This document shows, piece after piece, positions 34,708 through 45,648 of a DNA stretch of 64,000 nt. The notes under the pieces were generated by a model, which had not been told where the DNA came from, did not search any database, and worked only from the letters and a program-made list of their open reading frames with translations. Numbering within the stretch: the stretch's first letter is position 1; every line of letters begins with the position of its first letter. The stretch is from Plantago major (Eukaryota; Streptophyta; Magnoliopsida; Lamiales; Plantaginaceae), in the NCBI GenBank assembly GCA_026545765.1, contig CM048842.1, positions 24,404,667 to 24,468,666 of the forward strand. Reading direction: 5' to 3'. Position numbers and translations under genes: made by a program.

Positions 34708-36179
34708 AGAGCCGCAGTGCAGACTTAGACCAAGGGAGTTTTGATCCAATTCTTCGTTTTTACTTTCCCCCTGATTCCCTTAGTTTTATTTTAGTTTTTT
34801 GTTTTGATTTATTTTATTTTAGTTTGCAGGGAATCATGGAAAACAGGAGAAGAGGAGCTAAAGATGGCTCCTAAATCGCTGAATTAGGCGGGAAGGACTC
34901 AAGGGATTCGTTCCCGTTCGATAATGGATAGCAGTAGCCACATGTTTCAGGGATGTACATTTTCAGCTTTCTTTCTTTCTAGCCTATTCGCTGGGGACCA
35001 TCTCTAGTCTAGGTTTGGGGAGGGAGGTATCTTTCATGTACATACCCATATATGTATCTGTGTTGTGTCTTTTTATCTTTTTGTGTGTCTTTTTCTCGTT
35101 TTCGTGATTTTCTCTTGTGTGTAAGTCTGACTCCCAAGTCCACTAAACCTGTTTAATGCTTGAGTTTTGATTGATCTCTGATTATTAGAAGTTGGCATTT
35201 ATAAATTCGTTAAGTTCGTTTCTCCTATAAATAGAATGTTTGTTCTAATTCTGTAGTCCAAAAAGCCTGTGAGTAAACCTTAGTCGATGAAAAAATATTG
35301 TACCGGCACCTGTGTGATTTAATTCGGGAAGTGCAAACTCCCTTGTTTGCGCCTCATCATTCTCATGTGTACTCTATGTAAGTTAAGTATGACGAACGTC
35401 ATGTTTTACATTCTTATTTGCTTATGCCAAACCTGTTCCAAGTTTAGGTTTGGGGAGGAGGTTTATGTGCACTACTTGTATTGATAAAGACTGTGTTCAG
35501 GTTTTTCGTTCTCTCAAAAAAATGAAAAAAAAAATAAAATAAGTCTCGGAGTGGATCTATGGTACTAGTTACCACCATTAGTCGTGTTGGGCACGTTTCA
35601 AATACTACCTACACACCGGCGTGGCCCTAAAAGCCATATGTCCATGAGGGTTGATGGCGTGGACACCAAATCAGCACGCACAAAAGTGCGGACTTTCGGT
35701 AAAACAGACACTACCAAAAAATTGAGACAGAAAAATATATAAGCATGTGGGTCATATATAAGACTGCAAAAAAGAGTATGCAAAAAATGAAAAAAAAATT
35801 ATATTTTGAAAAAAGAGAGAACGACTGCCTTTCTTATGAGTCTACTGCTGATTGTTATAGAGCTATGAAAAAGTCCCTTCCGACTTAACTGATTGAGTGC
35901 ATTGTATGAGGTATTTGAGGCATCTTTGTGACGAAAGTCACCTTCCTTTTCTCCTTATATTCTTGAGTGATTACCCCTACTGGACACTTCCTGGAGTGTG
36001 AGAGATTAATTGCATAGGATCCACTTGTCAGAGACTACCGTTTTAGACTTAGCCAAAGTATTGGAAAAGGTAAGATTTTCCTAAAAGATAGGAAAGTCAA
36101 GGTTTTTTTGGTTTTTTTACGGTTTTTGGGTTTTAGCGGTCTGACCAGTCGAGTTTCTTAAAAACCGCCGCGATACACA

Positions 36180-36440
36180 TTTTTCATTGTGCTTTTAATA
36201 GATTATGTTATGGTTTTAAGTTATTATCATTGAAAGTTTCAGTTACATTTTTAACGCATTTTGTTAAAGTTTTAAGTGATGATGTGATGGTTTTAATGTG
36301 TCGGTATTGTATGTTTCAATTATAGTTTTAACCACTTTTATTAATTGTTTAAGAGATGGTGTGATGGTTTTAAGGACTACATGTTAGTTTTAATATGGCT
36401 TATAATAGTTTTAAGTTAGAATCTAATATCATTAAACCAC
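36180..36440. repeat. GTTTTAA-rich block, copy 1
   Basis: The word GTTTTAA or TTTTAAG recurs about every 20-30 bp on the plus strand (for example TGATGGTTTTAA). A second such block lies at about 38130-38350. Confidence 0.6.
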
Positions 36441-36532
36441 TAATAAACAAGTTTAAAAGTTTCAGAGATGCCATTAAAACATCAATAAACAAACTTAATA
36501 TAAGCTACTTGAAACATTCAATCATTACAATA

Positions 36533-36775
36533 TTAAAACATGCAGTCATATAAAGGTTTTAAAACATCTATTCTCATAGGAAAAAAATTATAATAAACGT
36601 TCATTCGGTGTTTTTTGTTGCAGATGCAAACTGAGTTGTTAACATAGGATTTTTTTTCGATTAAACCCGTTGGTGAACTTCTGCTTCCTGCCTTTTGTTG
36701 CTTCAACATTGCAGTGACACCTTTGAGAGACATATCATCAAACTCGATGTCATCATCAGCACCTACTTTAAACAT
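36533..36775 (-). pseudogene. Unrecognised acidic/basic coding-like segment in MULE copy 1
   Basis: The minus-strand frame contains DDDIEFDDMSLKGVTAMLKQ; the same segment occurs in copy 2 (38536-38740) as DDDIEFDDRSLKGVTAVLKQ followed by KATKGRKPKFTNEFNRKK. It is the most protein-like part of the element and could be a captured gene piece. I do not recognise the family. Copy 1 is broken after MLKQQKAG. Confidence 0.35.
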
Positions 36776-37500
36776 TCACTAACTGGGTTAAAATCATAAC
36801 AACTATCATCAAAACTATCACATTGGTGCTTAAAAACAAAGAAGGGACATGCAACACAAACTAAAACAGTAACATTGATGCTTAAAACCAAAACGGTGCA
36901 TCTTAAAACTATGACAAAGCAGGAACATGCAACACAAACTAAAAATAGTAACATTGATACATAAAACCATAACAGTGCCTCTTAAAACTATAACAAAAGA
37001 TTTGCAAAAAATCAAATTATAAATATATTTCAAAAGCTAAAACACTAGCGTTGATGCTTAAAACTACAACAATAGGTCTTAAAACTATTACATATGCGCT
37101 AAAAACAATAACATGCAGAAATATTCAACATAAGCTAAATATAGTAATGTAAATGCTTAAAACCATACCAGTGCATCTTACAACTATAACAATGCCTCAT
37201 AAAACGATAACAAAGCACGAACATGCAACACAAGTTAAAAACGGTAACATCGAAGCTTAAAACCATAACAATGCATCTTAAAACTATAACAATGCCTCTT
37301 CAACCTATAACAAAGCATTTGCCGAAAATCAAATCATAAATATTTCACCAGAGGCTAAAAACACTAACGATTCTGCTTAAAATTACAATAATACATATGC
37401 GCTAAAACAATAATAGGGTGAAACATTCAACACAAGCTAAAAACCATAACAATGATGATTAAAACTATAACATCAGCTCTTAAAAGTTAAAACCATAACA
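36770..37500. repeat. TTAAAAC-rich degenerate mini-repeats, copy 1
   Basis: Units like CTTAAAACTATAACAATGC recur every 20-25 bp with drift; the orientation is opposite to the GTTTTAA block at 36180. Copy 2 is at about 38745-39470. Confidence 0.65.
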
Positions 37501-38535
37501 AAACACCAGATCTGGTTTTAGATTTGGTATTCGATTTTCAATGTACGAATTTCAGATCTGGTTTTAGATTTGGAAACATCAAATCGTAAAATCAACGAAA
37601 AACGAAAAATAAAAGGTCAAATTTCACCTCCAAATGAGATTTTAACCGAAAAAACGAGATGGATTTGTTGATTTGAACCTTTTAGCAACGAATCTGAAAA
37701 TCCGGTGGAAATCCGGCAAGATCCGGCAGAAATCCGGCGAAACCGCACGTGGGAGAGAGAGATTGACCGGTACGATTTGATTGCCGCCGTGTTGGAGCAC
37801 CATAATTTCCGGGGAGGATATGTTTCCGGCGATGGTTCCGACGGAGGATATGGAGAGAGAGTGATGAGAAACAGAGGGAGAGAGAGAGAGAGAGAAATGA
37901 ATGTTTCTCTCACTAGGACTTTGTAGATTAAGAAAGATAGTTGGGTTGTGCGACTTTTGTGGGAGTGTGTTGTTTATTTGGTATTTATATAAAGCCAAAG
38001 TTTTGGAAAATGTAAGATTTTCCCAAAAGATAGGAAAGTCAAGGTTTTTTTGTGGTTTTTCGTGGTTTTTGAATTTTAGCGGTTTGACCGGCTGAGTTTC
38101 TCAAAAAAAAACTGCCGAGACAGACCTGTTTCGTTATGCATTTAATAGATTATGTTATGGCTTTAAGTTGTTATCATCTAAAGTTTCAATTACATTTTTA
38201 ACGCATTTTGTTAATGTTTTAAGAGATGATGTGATGGTTTTAATGCGTCGGTATAGTATGATTGAATTATAGTTTTAACCTCTTTTGTTAATTTTTTAAG
38301 AGATGGTGTGATGGTTTTAAGGAGCTACATGATAGTTTTAAGATGGCTTGTTATAGCTTTATGTTACAATCTAATATCATTAAACCACTATTAAATAAGT
38401 CTAAAAGTTTCAGAGATGCCATTAAAATATTAATAAACAAACTTAAAATAAGCTACTTGAAACATTCAGTCATTACAATATTGAAACATGCAGTCATCTA
38501 AAGGTTTTAAAACATATATTCTCATAGGAACAAAA

Positions 38536-38967
38536 TTACAATAAACGTTCATTCGGTGTTTTTTTTGTTGCAAATGCAAACTGAGTTGTTAAAATAGGTT
38601 TTTTCCGATTAAACTCGTTGGTGAACTTCGGCTTCCTGCCTTTTGTTGCTTTTGCTTTTTGCTTCAATACTGCAGTGACACCTTTGAGAGACCTATCATC
38701 AAACTCGATGTCATCATCAGCCTGCTTGAAACATTCACTATATGGGTTAAAACGATAACAACTCTCATCAAAACTATCACATTGGTGCTTAAAAACAAAG
38801 AAGAAACATGCAACAAAAACTAAAACAGTAACATTTATGCTAAAAACCATAACGGTGCATCTTAAAACTATGACAAAGCAGGAACATGCAACACAAGCTT
38901 TAAAACAGTAACATTGATACAGAAAACCATAACAGTGCCTCTTAAAACTATAACAAAACATTTGCAA
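38536..38967 (-). pseudogene. Unrecognised coding-like segment in MULE copy 2
   Basis: The longer counterpart of the segment at 36533. The C-terminal half reads ADDDIEFDDRSLKGVTAV... then a basic region TKGRKPKFTNEFNRKK. Its N-terminal half is only translated mini-repeats (hydrophobic, Cys-rich) and is probably not real protein. Confidence 0.35.
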
Positions 38968-39687
38968 AAAATCAAAGCATAAATATTTCTCAAAAGCTAA
39001 AACACTAACGTTGATGCTTAAAGCTACAACAATAGGTCTTATAACTATTACATATTCGCTAAAAACAATAACAGATAAAAATATTCAACATAAGCTAAAT
39101 ATAGTAATATTAATGCTTAAAACCATAACAGTGCTTCTTAAAACTATAACAATGCCTCTTAAAACCATAAAAAAGCACGAAAATGCAACACAAGCTAAAA
39201 ACAGTAACATTGGTGCTTAAAACCATAACAGTGCATCTTAAAACTATAACAAGGTCTCTTAAACCTATAACAAAGCATTTGCAAAAAATCAAATCATAAA
39301 TATTTCACCAGAGCCTAAAAACACTAACGTTGCTGCTTAAAATTACAATAATATGTTTTCAAACTATAATATATGCGCTAAAACAATAACAGGCGGAAAC
39401 ATTCAACACAAGCTAAAAACCATAACAATGATGCTTAAAACTATAACATCAGCTCTTAAAATCATAACAAAGCACCAGATAACATGATTCGATTTTTCAC
39501 TGTACGAATTTCTGATCTGGTTTCAGATCTGGACACATCAAATCGTAAAATCAACGAAAACGAAAAATAAAAGGTCAAATTTCTCTTCCAAATGAGATTT
39601 TAACGCAAAAAAAGGAGATGAATTTGTTGATTTGAACATTTTAGCAACTGGATCTGAAAATCCGGTGGAAACCCGGCGAAATCCCAC

Positions 39688-39688
<1 letters not shown>

Positions 39689-39729
<41 letters not shown>
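39689..39729. repeat. (GT)n(GA)n microsatellite
   Basis: A GTGTGTGT run followed by GAGAGAGA. A similar GA run in copy 1 lies at 37875-37895. Confidence 0.85.
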
Positions 39730-39732
<3 letters not shown>

Positions 39733-40244
39733 GCCGGTACGATTTGATTGCCGTCGTGTTGGAGAAACATAATTTCCGGCGGAGGATATGGAGAGAGTGA
39801 TGAAAAGAGAGAGAGGGATGAATGTTTCTCTCACTAGGGCTTTTGTAGAGAGAGAAAGATAGTTGAATTGTGTGACTTTTGTGAAAGTGTGTTGTTTATT
39901 TGGGTATTTATATAAAAGCTACTGACCGATTTGTAGTGTTTCTGTCTGGTTCTTTATTGTAAAAACCGGATTTTCCTATATATTAGAAAAATCTTCCCTT
40001 TTACTATACTTACTCTTAGACTTAAGTTATATTTACTTTGGAAACTAACTTTTTGGGCTTATGCATGTGATTCTATGAATGTCAGTTTGATTTTAAACCT
40101 CTTGCATTCTTTAGGCTTATTACTTGCAATAGTGATTCGGTAACTTGGGAGCTAGACTTTGTCAGTGTGTCTTTGTGTTTTTATTTTTCTAGGATTTTTA
40201 GAGTCTATTGCTTGAGGACAAGCAAGGGTTCGGTTTGGGGAGTT

Positions 40245-41851
40245 TGATGAGTCGATTTTACATCGTCTCATTCGGTCTTTTTTACCGTCTTATTGCCATT
40301 TCCAAGTATAGTTCTTATGTGTTTTATTAGTGTTTTGTTACGTTTTTGTGTTTTTTGTGTTTTGTAGGTGTTTGGTGAAAACGCATTAAAACAAGGGCTA
40401 AACCAGTGCATTTAATGCATTAATGGAAGCATGAAAGTATATGGACCTGAAAGGTTGTTGAAAAAAGGAGTTGATCGGTCAAAACGGAAGTGGATTCGGA
40501 GTTCGGACGAAGATTTTAGAGCCGTTTAATTGAAAACACACGAAATTCGAACTACAATGGAGCAGCTTTGGCATTTTGGCCATAACTTTTGGATATGAAC
40601 TCCGCTTGACCTGATCTTAGTGTCCACGCGTAGATAAGACCAAGAGATACAACTTTGAAGAAGGAACCATCTCCAGATTCCGACTTTTAGAGGACCAAAA
40701 AGGCAAAAAAACCGGTGTAGGAGGAACTGGTGACGCCAGAAGTAAACTGGCATCCGCCAGAATGTTTCTGTAAGTAACTGGCGATGCCAGTTTACTAACT
40801 GGCGCCGCCAGTTGCCTTTTTGGGCCGTTTTTGGCCCAGAACGTGATTTTGAGGGTTTTTCACTATATGTAACCTATTTTCTTCATCTTTTCGACATAAC
40901 TTCATTATTATTCTTCTCTTCTTTTTGCTTTTCAACCTAGAACCTTTCCAGGGCAATTACCTACCATTATTGGGGGTAATTGAACCGTTTATCTTGTAAT
41001 CCGACGATTGACATTGATTGTTAGATTATCTACATAGCTTTTCACATCGAATCGTTTCAATTCTTCAATTCTACCTAGGGCTTGTGACAACGAAGGGTAA
41101 ATTGTATCAATTCGTTCAAATCTTTATTTCTTGCTTTAGATTATGTATGGAGCCTGTTTGTTACAATATTGATTATGACTTTGCATAATTTGAGTAGCTA
41201 AACACCCCGATTATGGGGTGGTGAATGATTCAATGCTTGCTAGCTAGGGTTTATGTGATTCGAAGTGCCTCGGGATTCGATTACTTGTGTTTTTTAGATT
41301 AATCGCATGTCTTGCTATTACGTTTGATGCGCAATCCGTCAATATCACTATTAGATTAAGCATTTAATCAATACACCCAAACGTTTTTCGTCTTGCTTCA
41401 ATCTAACAGTTAGTTGCAAACAGTAATAGTAGGATTAGCTAGATTGATTGTAGCCTAGTGGAATTGACGTCCCCACTAGTGCTATTCATTTTTTAACTCA
41501 AGATTGTGACAACTTGCGTAATCTATCCTGTGAATTGTATGTATCCTGCTAGCTAGCTTGTTTCATGTTACCGCTCCATAATTCTCCTTATTCATATCTT
41601 TGTCGGTTAGATTAATCTGTTTTCTAGTTAGGTTGCATAAGTAGGTAGATAATATAGAACAAATTTGCTGCCGAAGCAAACAAACTCTTTACTACTTTCT
41701 TTACTGTAATTACTATTCGTAAACAAGACTCAGCCTAGTTAAGTCCTTCGAGACCGACCTCGGGTTAACTCCACTACACTACAGGTTTTCGTAGTGTTGA
41801 GGATTAACTCTTGGCTTTTAAACAAATTTAGAACTTTGATTTGACACATCA
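40245..41851 (+). repeat. Array LTR5 (right end of the array)
   Basis: 1607 bp, TGATGAGTCG..GACACATCA, followed at once by the target duplication GTTAA. It has the ancestral TGATGAGTCG start like LTR1 and all four palindromes (40727, 40747, 40778, 40799; spacings 20.5/30.5/21). Confidence 0.86.
40727..40811. promoter_or_regulatory. Palindrome quartet in LTR5
   Basis: CTGGTGACGCCAG, CTGGCATCCGCCAG, CTGGCGATGCCAG, CTGGCGCCGCCAG. Middles vary while arms are kept, and spacing is identical to LTR4. Confidence 0.7.
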
Positions 41852-41940
41852 GTTAACTTCACAGCACTACAAGTTTGCGTAGTGTTGAGAATTAACTCTT
41901 GGCTAAATAAACAAATTTAAAACTTTGATTTGACAAATCA
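41852..41940 (+). repeat. Right end of the split family-4-related LTR
   Basis: It begins with the second GTTAA and continues CTTCACAGCACTACAAGTTTG..TTTGACAAATCA, homologous to the ends of the array LTRs but clearly diverged. It completes the LTR interrupted at 20380. Confidence 0.8.
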
Positions 41941-41946
41941 AGTTTT

Positions 41947-41964
41947 TGGCGCCGCTGCCGGGGA
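41947..41964 (+). other. Primer-binding site of the host element
   Basis: TGGCGCCGCTGCCGGGGA right after the LTR end; tRNA-Asp type. Confidence 0.88.
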
Positions 41965-42150
41965 CTTAACTCCTTTGTTCTGTTTACGAATTTTAATTTA
42001 CAGTATTTTTTGTTTCTATTTTTTATTGTTATTTCTTCTTCTTTCGTTATCTTTGTGTTTCTTTGTTTGTGAGTATGTGTTTTAGCTCACGGGTACTTGT
42101 GTTTGCGTAGTTCTGGTGTTGTGTCTGTCTTGTAGCACAGGTTCGAAGAT

Positions 42151-43455
42151 ATGGCTGAAGCGGAGCAACCTTCTATGTATGCAATTCTCCTACCTGTGCA
42201 AGGTGCGCATCGTCCCGCCGTAGTCACACCATCTAATGTGCAGGGTCTCGCGATTAAGGGGCATCTCATCCAACAGCTTCCAAGGTTCTACGGATTAAAG
42301 AATGAGGATGTCATGGTTTTTTCAGGGAGATTGAGCACTTTATGTCTGGACTGGGGAAACCTGACGGGGTAGAGGATGATGACTTGAGGCTCAAGATCTT
42401 CCCTATGTGTCTCTTTGGTAAGGCACGTACCTGGATGAATGGCCTAACAGAGGGAAGCATCACTACTTGGGACAAGGCCTTCCAAACCTTCATGGCCAAA
42501 TACTACCCCCTGTCGATGATTACAACCTTCAGAGCTCAGATTAGTGAATTTAGCCAGCAACGAGGTGAGCCCTTCTATGAAGCATGGGAGAGATTCCGTA
42601 ATTTACAGCATCAGTGCCCCCATCACTGTTTTTGGTACTACTGATTTAAACCAGTTCTTCTTTGATGGTCTTGATGAGTCTTCGCAAGTACTGGTAGATA
42701 TGGCTTGTGGAGGATGGATGGGAGAGAGCACCACTGTCGAGTTAAGTGTTGTATTTGAGAGGGTAGCAAAAAGCTCAGAGCATAGGAGCAAGCGCGCAAA
42801 ACTGAGTGGCTCTAATTGCCCGGAACACCGCCTTCCTGACTCACAACTTCCAGAAGGTTTTTTGGAGGAGCTGAGTGGGTTCGTGAAAAGCTATCATGCT
42901 TCCATGCAACACTCGGCGATGATACATGCAGCTACCGCTGAAAGGCTGGAAGCACTAGAAGCCACAGTTCAAAGGTTGGAAGAGACAGTAGAGAGGCTAG
43001 GAGAGAGAATGATGAAGGATGAGTCAGAGCAGAGCCACGAGAATGTTGAGGCAGCAATGGCCATCCCAGTCATTACTGATGTGCTAGTCGAGATGCCCGT
43101 GTCGAAAGAAGGTATGGTAGTCGACGTACCTAAGCCCCACGGAAGCGGGCAACACCATTCTGCACCTCGACAAGTGATAAAGGTAACTAAGAGCACGATT
43201 GACACACCACCAGTGGTAGTGAACCAGATAGACACTCCCAAATCCAAACGTGTTGGAAGCTTTGATTTGACGATCGGGATTAGCAACTCAGAAGAGACAT
43301 TTGGCATATTAGACATAGGAGCCGGCGTCAATGTTATGCCATATAACCTGTATCAAGAGCTCGGACTGAGTGGACTGGACAAGGCAAAGAATTGGCTTAT
43401 CTCACTACCGCCAAATGGCCTAACTACATGGTACGAGATATTCAACAATATATGA
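42151..43455 (+). pseudogene. Athila gag-protease of the host element, frameshifted and truncated
   Basis: ATG 42151 opens gag (MAEAEQPSMYAILLP.., then FYGLKNEDVMVF). After a shift near 42335 the core domain reads LRLKIFPMCLFGKARTWMNGLTEGSITTWDKAFQTFMAKYYP and FYEAWERFRNLQHQCPHH. After another shift near 42630 it continues DLNQFFFDGLDESSQVLVDMACGGWMG, a coiled coil (AERLEALEATVQRLEETVERL), and the start of an Athila-type protease (FDLTIGISNSEETFGILDIGAGVNVMPYNLYQELGL; active site DIGA). The sequence ends shortly after and no RT follows. Two frameshifts and the 3' loss make it inactive. It resembles the gag of element E more than the short array gags. Confidence 0.82.
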
Positions 43456-43999
43456 TTAGTTGGTCATCTATTCTTAGCTGGACCTGTTGGAAAATCTTAT
43501 TTACATCTTTTTATCCATATTTTATTATTGTATTGATAATTACAAGTAATCATTTTATACATTTATTTCCTATTCATTTTCAAATTGAGTAAGTAAATAC
43601 AATTTAATTAAAACAAATTCAACAACATGTAGACGCAAAGAGCCATCGAGGGAAAAGGATTGCGTTTACACTTGACATGCTAGTACATGTTAAAAGTGAA
43701 GAGCCTCCATATGAAAATGATAAATTTACACTTGACATGCTATTACAGATTGCTAGTGAGGTAGGTAACATTTATCGAGACTTATTATATTGCTATAATT
43801 TAATAATTTTAGGTGATCCGGTATTAATGATATTAACTTACATACCAGAAAATGGAAGGACTCAGATAGTAATGAAGATTATTTGGAAAATTGAATTAAT
43901 TATATTTCCTGTTTCATTTCAGTGCCAATTATGCTATTTCCTAAAAAAATCATTAAGATTTCAAACTGCTTTGATGGAAAATGCAAATGCCTCTTGATA
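43456..43999. other. AT-rich DNA between element and BBE-like gene
   Basis: No gene recognised. A 106-codon open frame (43677-43997) shows no family features. The phrase TTTACACTTGACATGCTA occurs at 43667 and again at 43727. Confidence 0.4.
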
Positions 44000-44002
44000 G
44001 AC

Positions 44003-44009
44003 TATATAA
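44003..44009 (+). promoter_or_regulatory. Candidate TATA box of the BBE-like gene
   Basis: TATATAA, 41 bases before the favoured start codon, leaving a very short leader. It supports the start at 44050 over the longer frame that opens at 43981 upstream of this box. Confidence 0.45.
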
Positions 44010-44049
44010 TGCAAGTACAAATAACATTTTTATCAGCAACCAAAAATTA

Positions 44050-45648
44050 ATGAAGAACAAAGAAATGGAGTCTCTTGCCATTACAATTCTTTTCTTCATT
44101 GCGGCAAACCATGTGTTCTTGAGAGCTTCATCTGCTCATAACATTTCTGCTTTTCTTGAGTGTTTTGCCAATCAGTTTCAAACCTCAATCCTGGATTCTC
44201 AAGTGATTCACATTCCAAACAATGCTTCCTTTACTTCAACATTTGAATCTTCTGCTTGGAATCTACGAGTGACGTCGCAGAAGCCTGATGCCATCATCAT
44301 GCCCAAGCACGAATCTCAGCTTCAGTCCACCGTCCGTTGCTCAAAAGAGCATGGTGTTCACATCCGAGTAAGAAGCGGTGGACATGACTATGATGGGCTT
44401 TCATACATTTCTGAATGCCCCTTCGTCATCATAGACATGAGAAACCTTCGTGCAATATCGATAAACACCAGAGCAAACACTGCATGGATTCGGACAGGTG
44501 CAACACTCGGGCAGCTGTATTACACAATTGCCAAAAGAAGCAAGACCCTTGCTTTCACAGGAGGTGTTTGTCCGACTGTGGGTGTTGGAGGGTACGTTAG
44601 TGGAGGGGGGTATGGCATGATGTCTCGTAAGCATGGCATTGCAGTCGATCATATCATTGATGCAAAAGTAATTGACACGGAGGGGGAAATCCTCAACCGC
44701 AAGTCCATGGGAGAGGATCTGTTTTGGGCAATCAGAGGAGGAGGAGGTCCCAGTTTCGGGATCGTCCTTGCATATAAGGTGAGGCTAGTTCGTGTACCTG
44801 AAACAGTGACTGTTTTCAATGTTTCAAGAACATTGCAGCAAAATGCCATGCAACTAGTACACAAGTGGCAATACATTTCTGATAAATTAGACGAAAACCT
44901 CTTGGTCAGGATTTTCTTGAGAAAAGTGAAGAGAACCATACGAGCCTATTTCACATCTTTGTTCCTTGGCAGAGTCGACGATCTCCTACCAATAGTGCAG
45001 GAGAAGTTTCCAGAACTCGGTTTGCTGAAACAGGATTGCATCGAAATGAGCTGGATTGAGTCCGTTCTGTTTTTTGCAGGTCACAAGCAGGACACAGTTC
45101 ATGTTCTGTTGAATCGAACATTTGGAAGTAGGATACATTACAAAGGCAAGTCAGACTATGTGAGACGACCAATTCCAGAAGATGGCCTTAAAGGCATATG
45201 GAAATTTCTTAATGAAACAGACGAAATGAAGGCCGCTTTACAGTTGAGCCCATATGGAGGAATAATGAGCAGGATTTCAGAATCTGAAACTCCTTTTCCT
45301 CACAGGGCAGGTAACATATACATGATCCACTATCTTGTTTATCGTTACACGAAGGAAGAATCAGAAAGACACATAAAGTGGATAAATAGACTTTACGATT
45401 ACATGACTCCATATGTTTCAAATTCTCCAAGAAGGGCTTATTTCAATTATAGAGATCTTGAGATTGGGACGAACAATAAGCATGGGATGACAAGCTACTC
45501 CAAGGCTAGCATATGGGGTTTGAAGTACTTTAAGAACAACTTTGAGAGGTTAGTGCGTGTAAAGACCAAGTTTGATCCGTCAAATTTTTTCAGAAACGAG
45601 CAAAGCATTATTCCATCTCTGCAGTTGTCGTCGCAGTACAAGGACTAG
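44050..45648 (+). CDS. Berberine-bridge-enzyme-like FAD-linked oxidase, intronless
   Basis: A 532-residue secreted flavoprotein of the BBE-like family, which oxidises alkaloids, monolignols or sugars in the cell wall or vacuole; the substrate cannot be told here. A signal peptide is visible at residues 1-29 (LAITILFFIAANHVFLRASSA). The FAD-binding domain follows with both covalent anchor residues: His112 in RSGGHDYDGLSY and Cys174 in GGVCPTVGVGGYVSGGGYG, 62 residues apart as in known bicovalent members. The C-terminal BBE domain reads AYFNYRDLEIGTN...YFKNNFERLVRVKTKFDPSNFF. Val177, three after the Cys, fits the oxidase form. Near the active site PHRAGNIYMIHYLVYR differs from the common K-x-Q-Y..W pattern. 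The start was chosen for the signal peptide; ATG 44065 is also possible. No frame damage. Confidence 0.93.
   Translation: MKNKEMESLAITILFFIAANHVFLRASSAHNISAFLECFANQFQTSILDSQVIHIPNNASFTSTFESSAWNLRVTSQKPDAIIMPKHESQLQSTVRCSKEHGVHIRVRSGGHDYDGLSYISECPFVIIDMRNLRAISINTRANTAWIRTGATLGQLYYTIAKRSKTLAFTGGVCPTVGVGGYVSGGGYGMMSRKHGIAVDHIIDAKVIDTEGEILNRKSMGEDLFWAIRGGGGPSFGIVLAYKVRLVRVPETVTVFNVSRTLQQNAMQLVHKWQYISDKLDENLLVRIFLRKVKRTIRAYFTSLFLGRVDDLLPIVQEKFPELGLLKQDCIEMSWIESVLFFAGHKQDTVHVLLNRTFGSRIHYKGKSDYVRRPIPEDGLKGIWKFLNETDEMKAALQLSPYGGIMSRISESETPFPHRAGNIYMIHYLVYRYTKEESERHIKWINRLYDYMTPYVSNSPRRAYFNYRDLEIGTNNKHGMTSYSKASIWGLKYFKNNFERLVRVKTKFDPSNFFRNEQSIIPSLQLSSQYKD

Larger units (their letters stand above)
36052..40015. 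mobile_element. Mutator-like element, 9-bp TSD, two tandem copies inside
   Basis: A 3964-bp insertion in array unit 4, flanked by the 9-bp duplication TTAGACTTA (36043-36051 and 40016-40024), the target size of Mutator-like elements. The ends are imperfect inverted repeats (GTATTGGAAAAGGTAAGATT at the left against the complement of the right end, GTATAGTAAAAGGGAAGATT). The interior is two tandem copies of about 1.94 kb (36052-37993 and 37994 to about 39916) plus a 100-bp tail that holds the right end. No transposase is recognised, so it is non-autonomous. Confidence 0.75.
20381..41851 (+). mobile_element. Tandem array of gag-only elements: five LTRs, four internal domains
   Basis: LTRs start at 20381, 24346, 28339, 32291 and 40245, so units are 3965, 3993, 3952 and 7954 bp; the last holds a 3964-bp Mutator-like insertion. 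Only the outer edges have a target duplication (GTTAA at 20376-20380 and 41852-41856), so this is one insertion event later expanded by recombination. Each internal domain has a short gag and the same 3' non-coding region. LTR1 and LTR5 share TGATGAGTCG and CTACAGG; LTR2-4 share TGATAGT and CTACTGG, a GGCATCG change in the PBS and a common gag stop codon. The inner units therefore multiplied after those changes arose. Confidence 0.88.

Noticed and set aside
32291..40245. Unit 4 is almost exactly twice the length of the other units, and the inserted DNA (3964 bp) equals one unit (about 3965 bp).
   Set aside because: The inserted DNA is unrelated to the unit, has its own 9-bp target duplication and terminal inverted repeats; the equal length is chance.
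43677..43997. 106-codon open frame before the BBE-like gene.
   Set aside because: AT-rich, no motif, and no conserved neighbours; likely chance.
43981..44049. Longer start for the BBE-like protein at 43981.
   Set aside because: It would place the coding start upstream of the TATA-like box and put 23 polar residues before the signal peptide.
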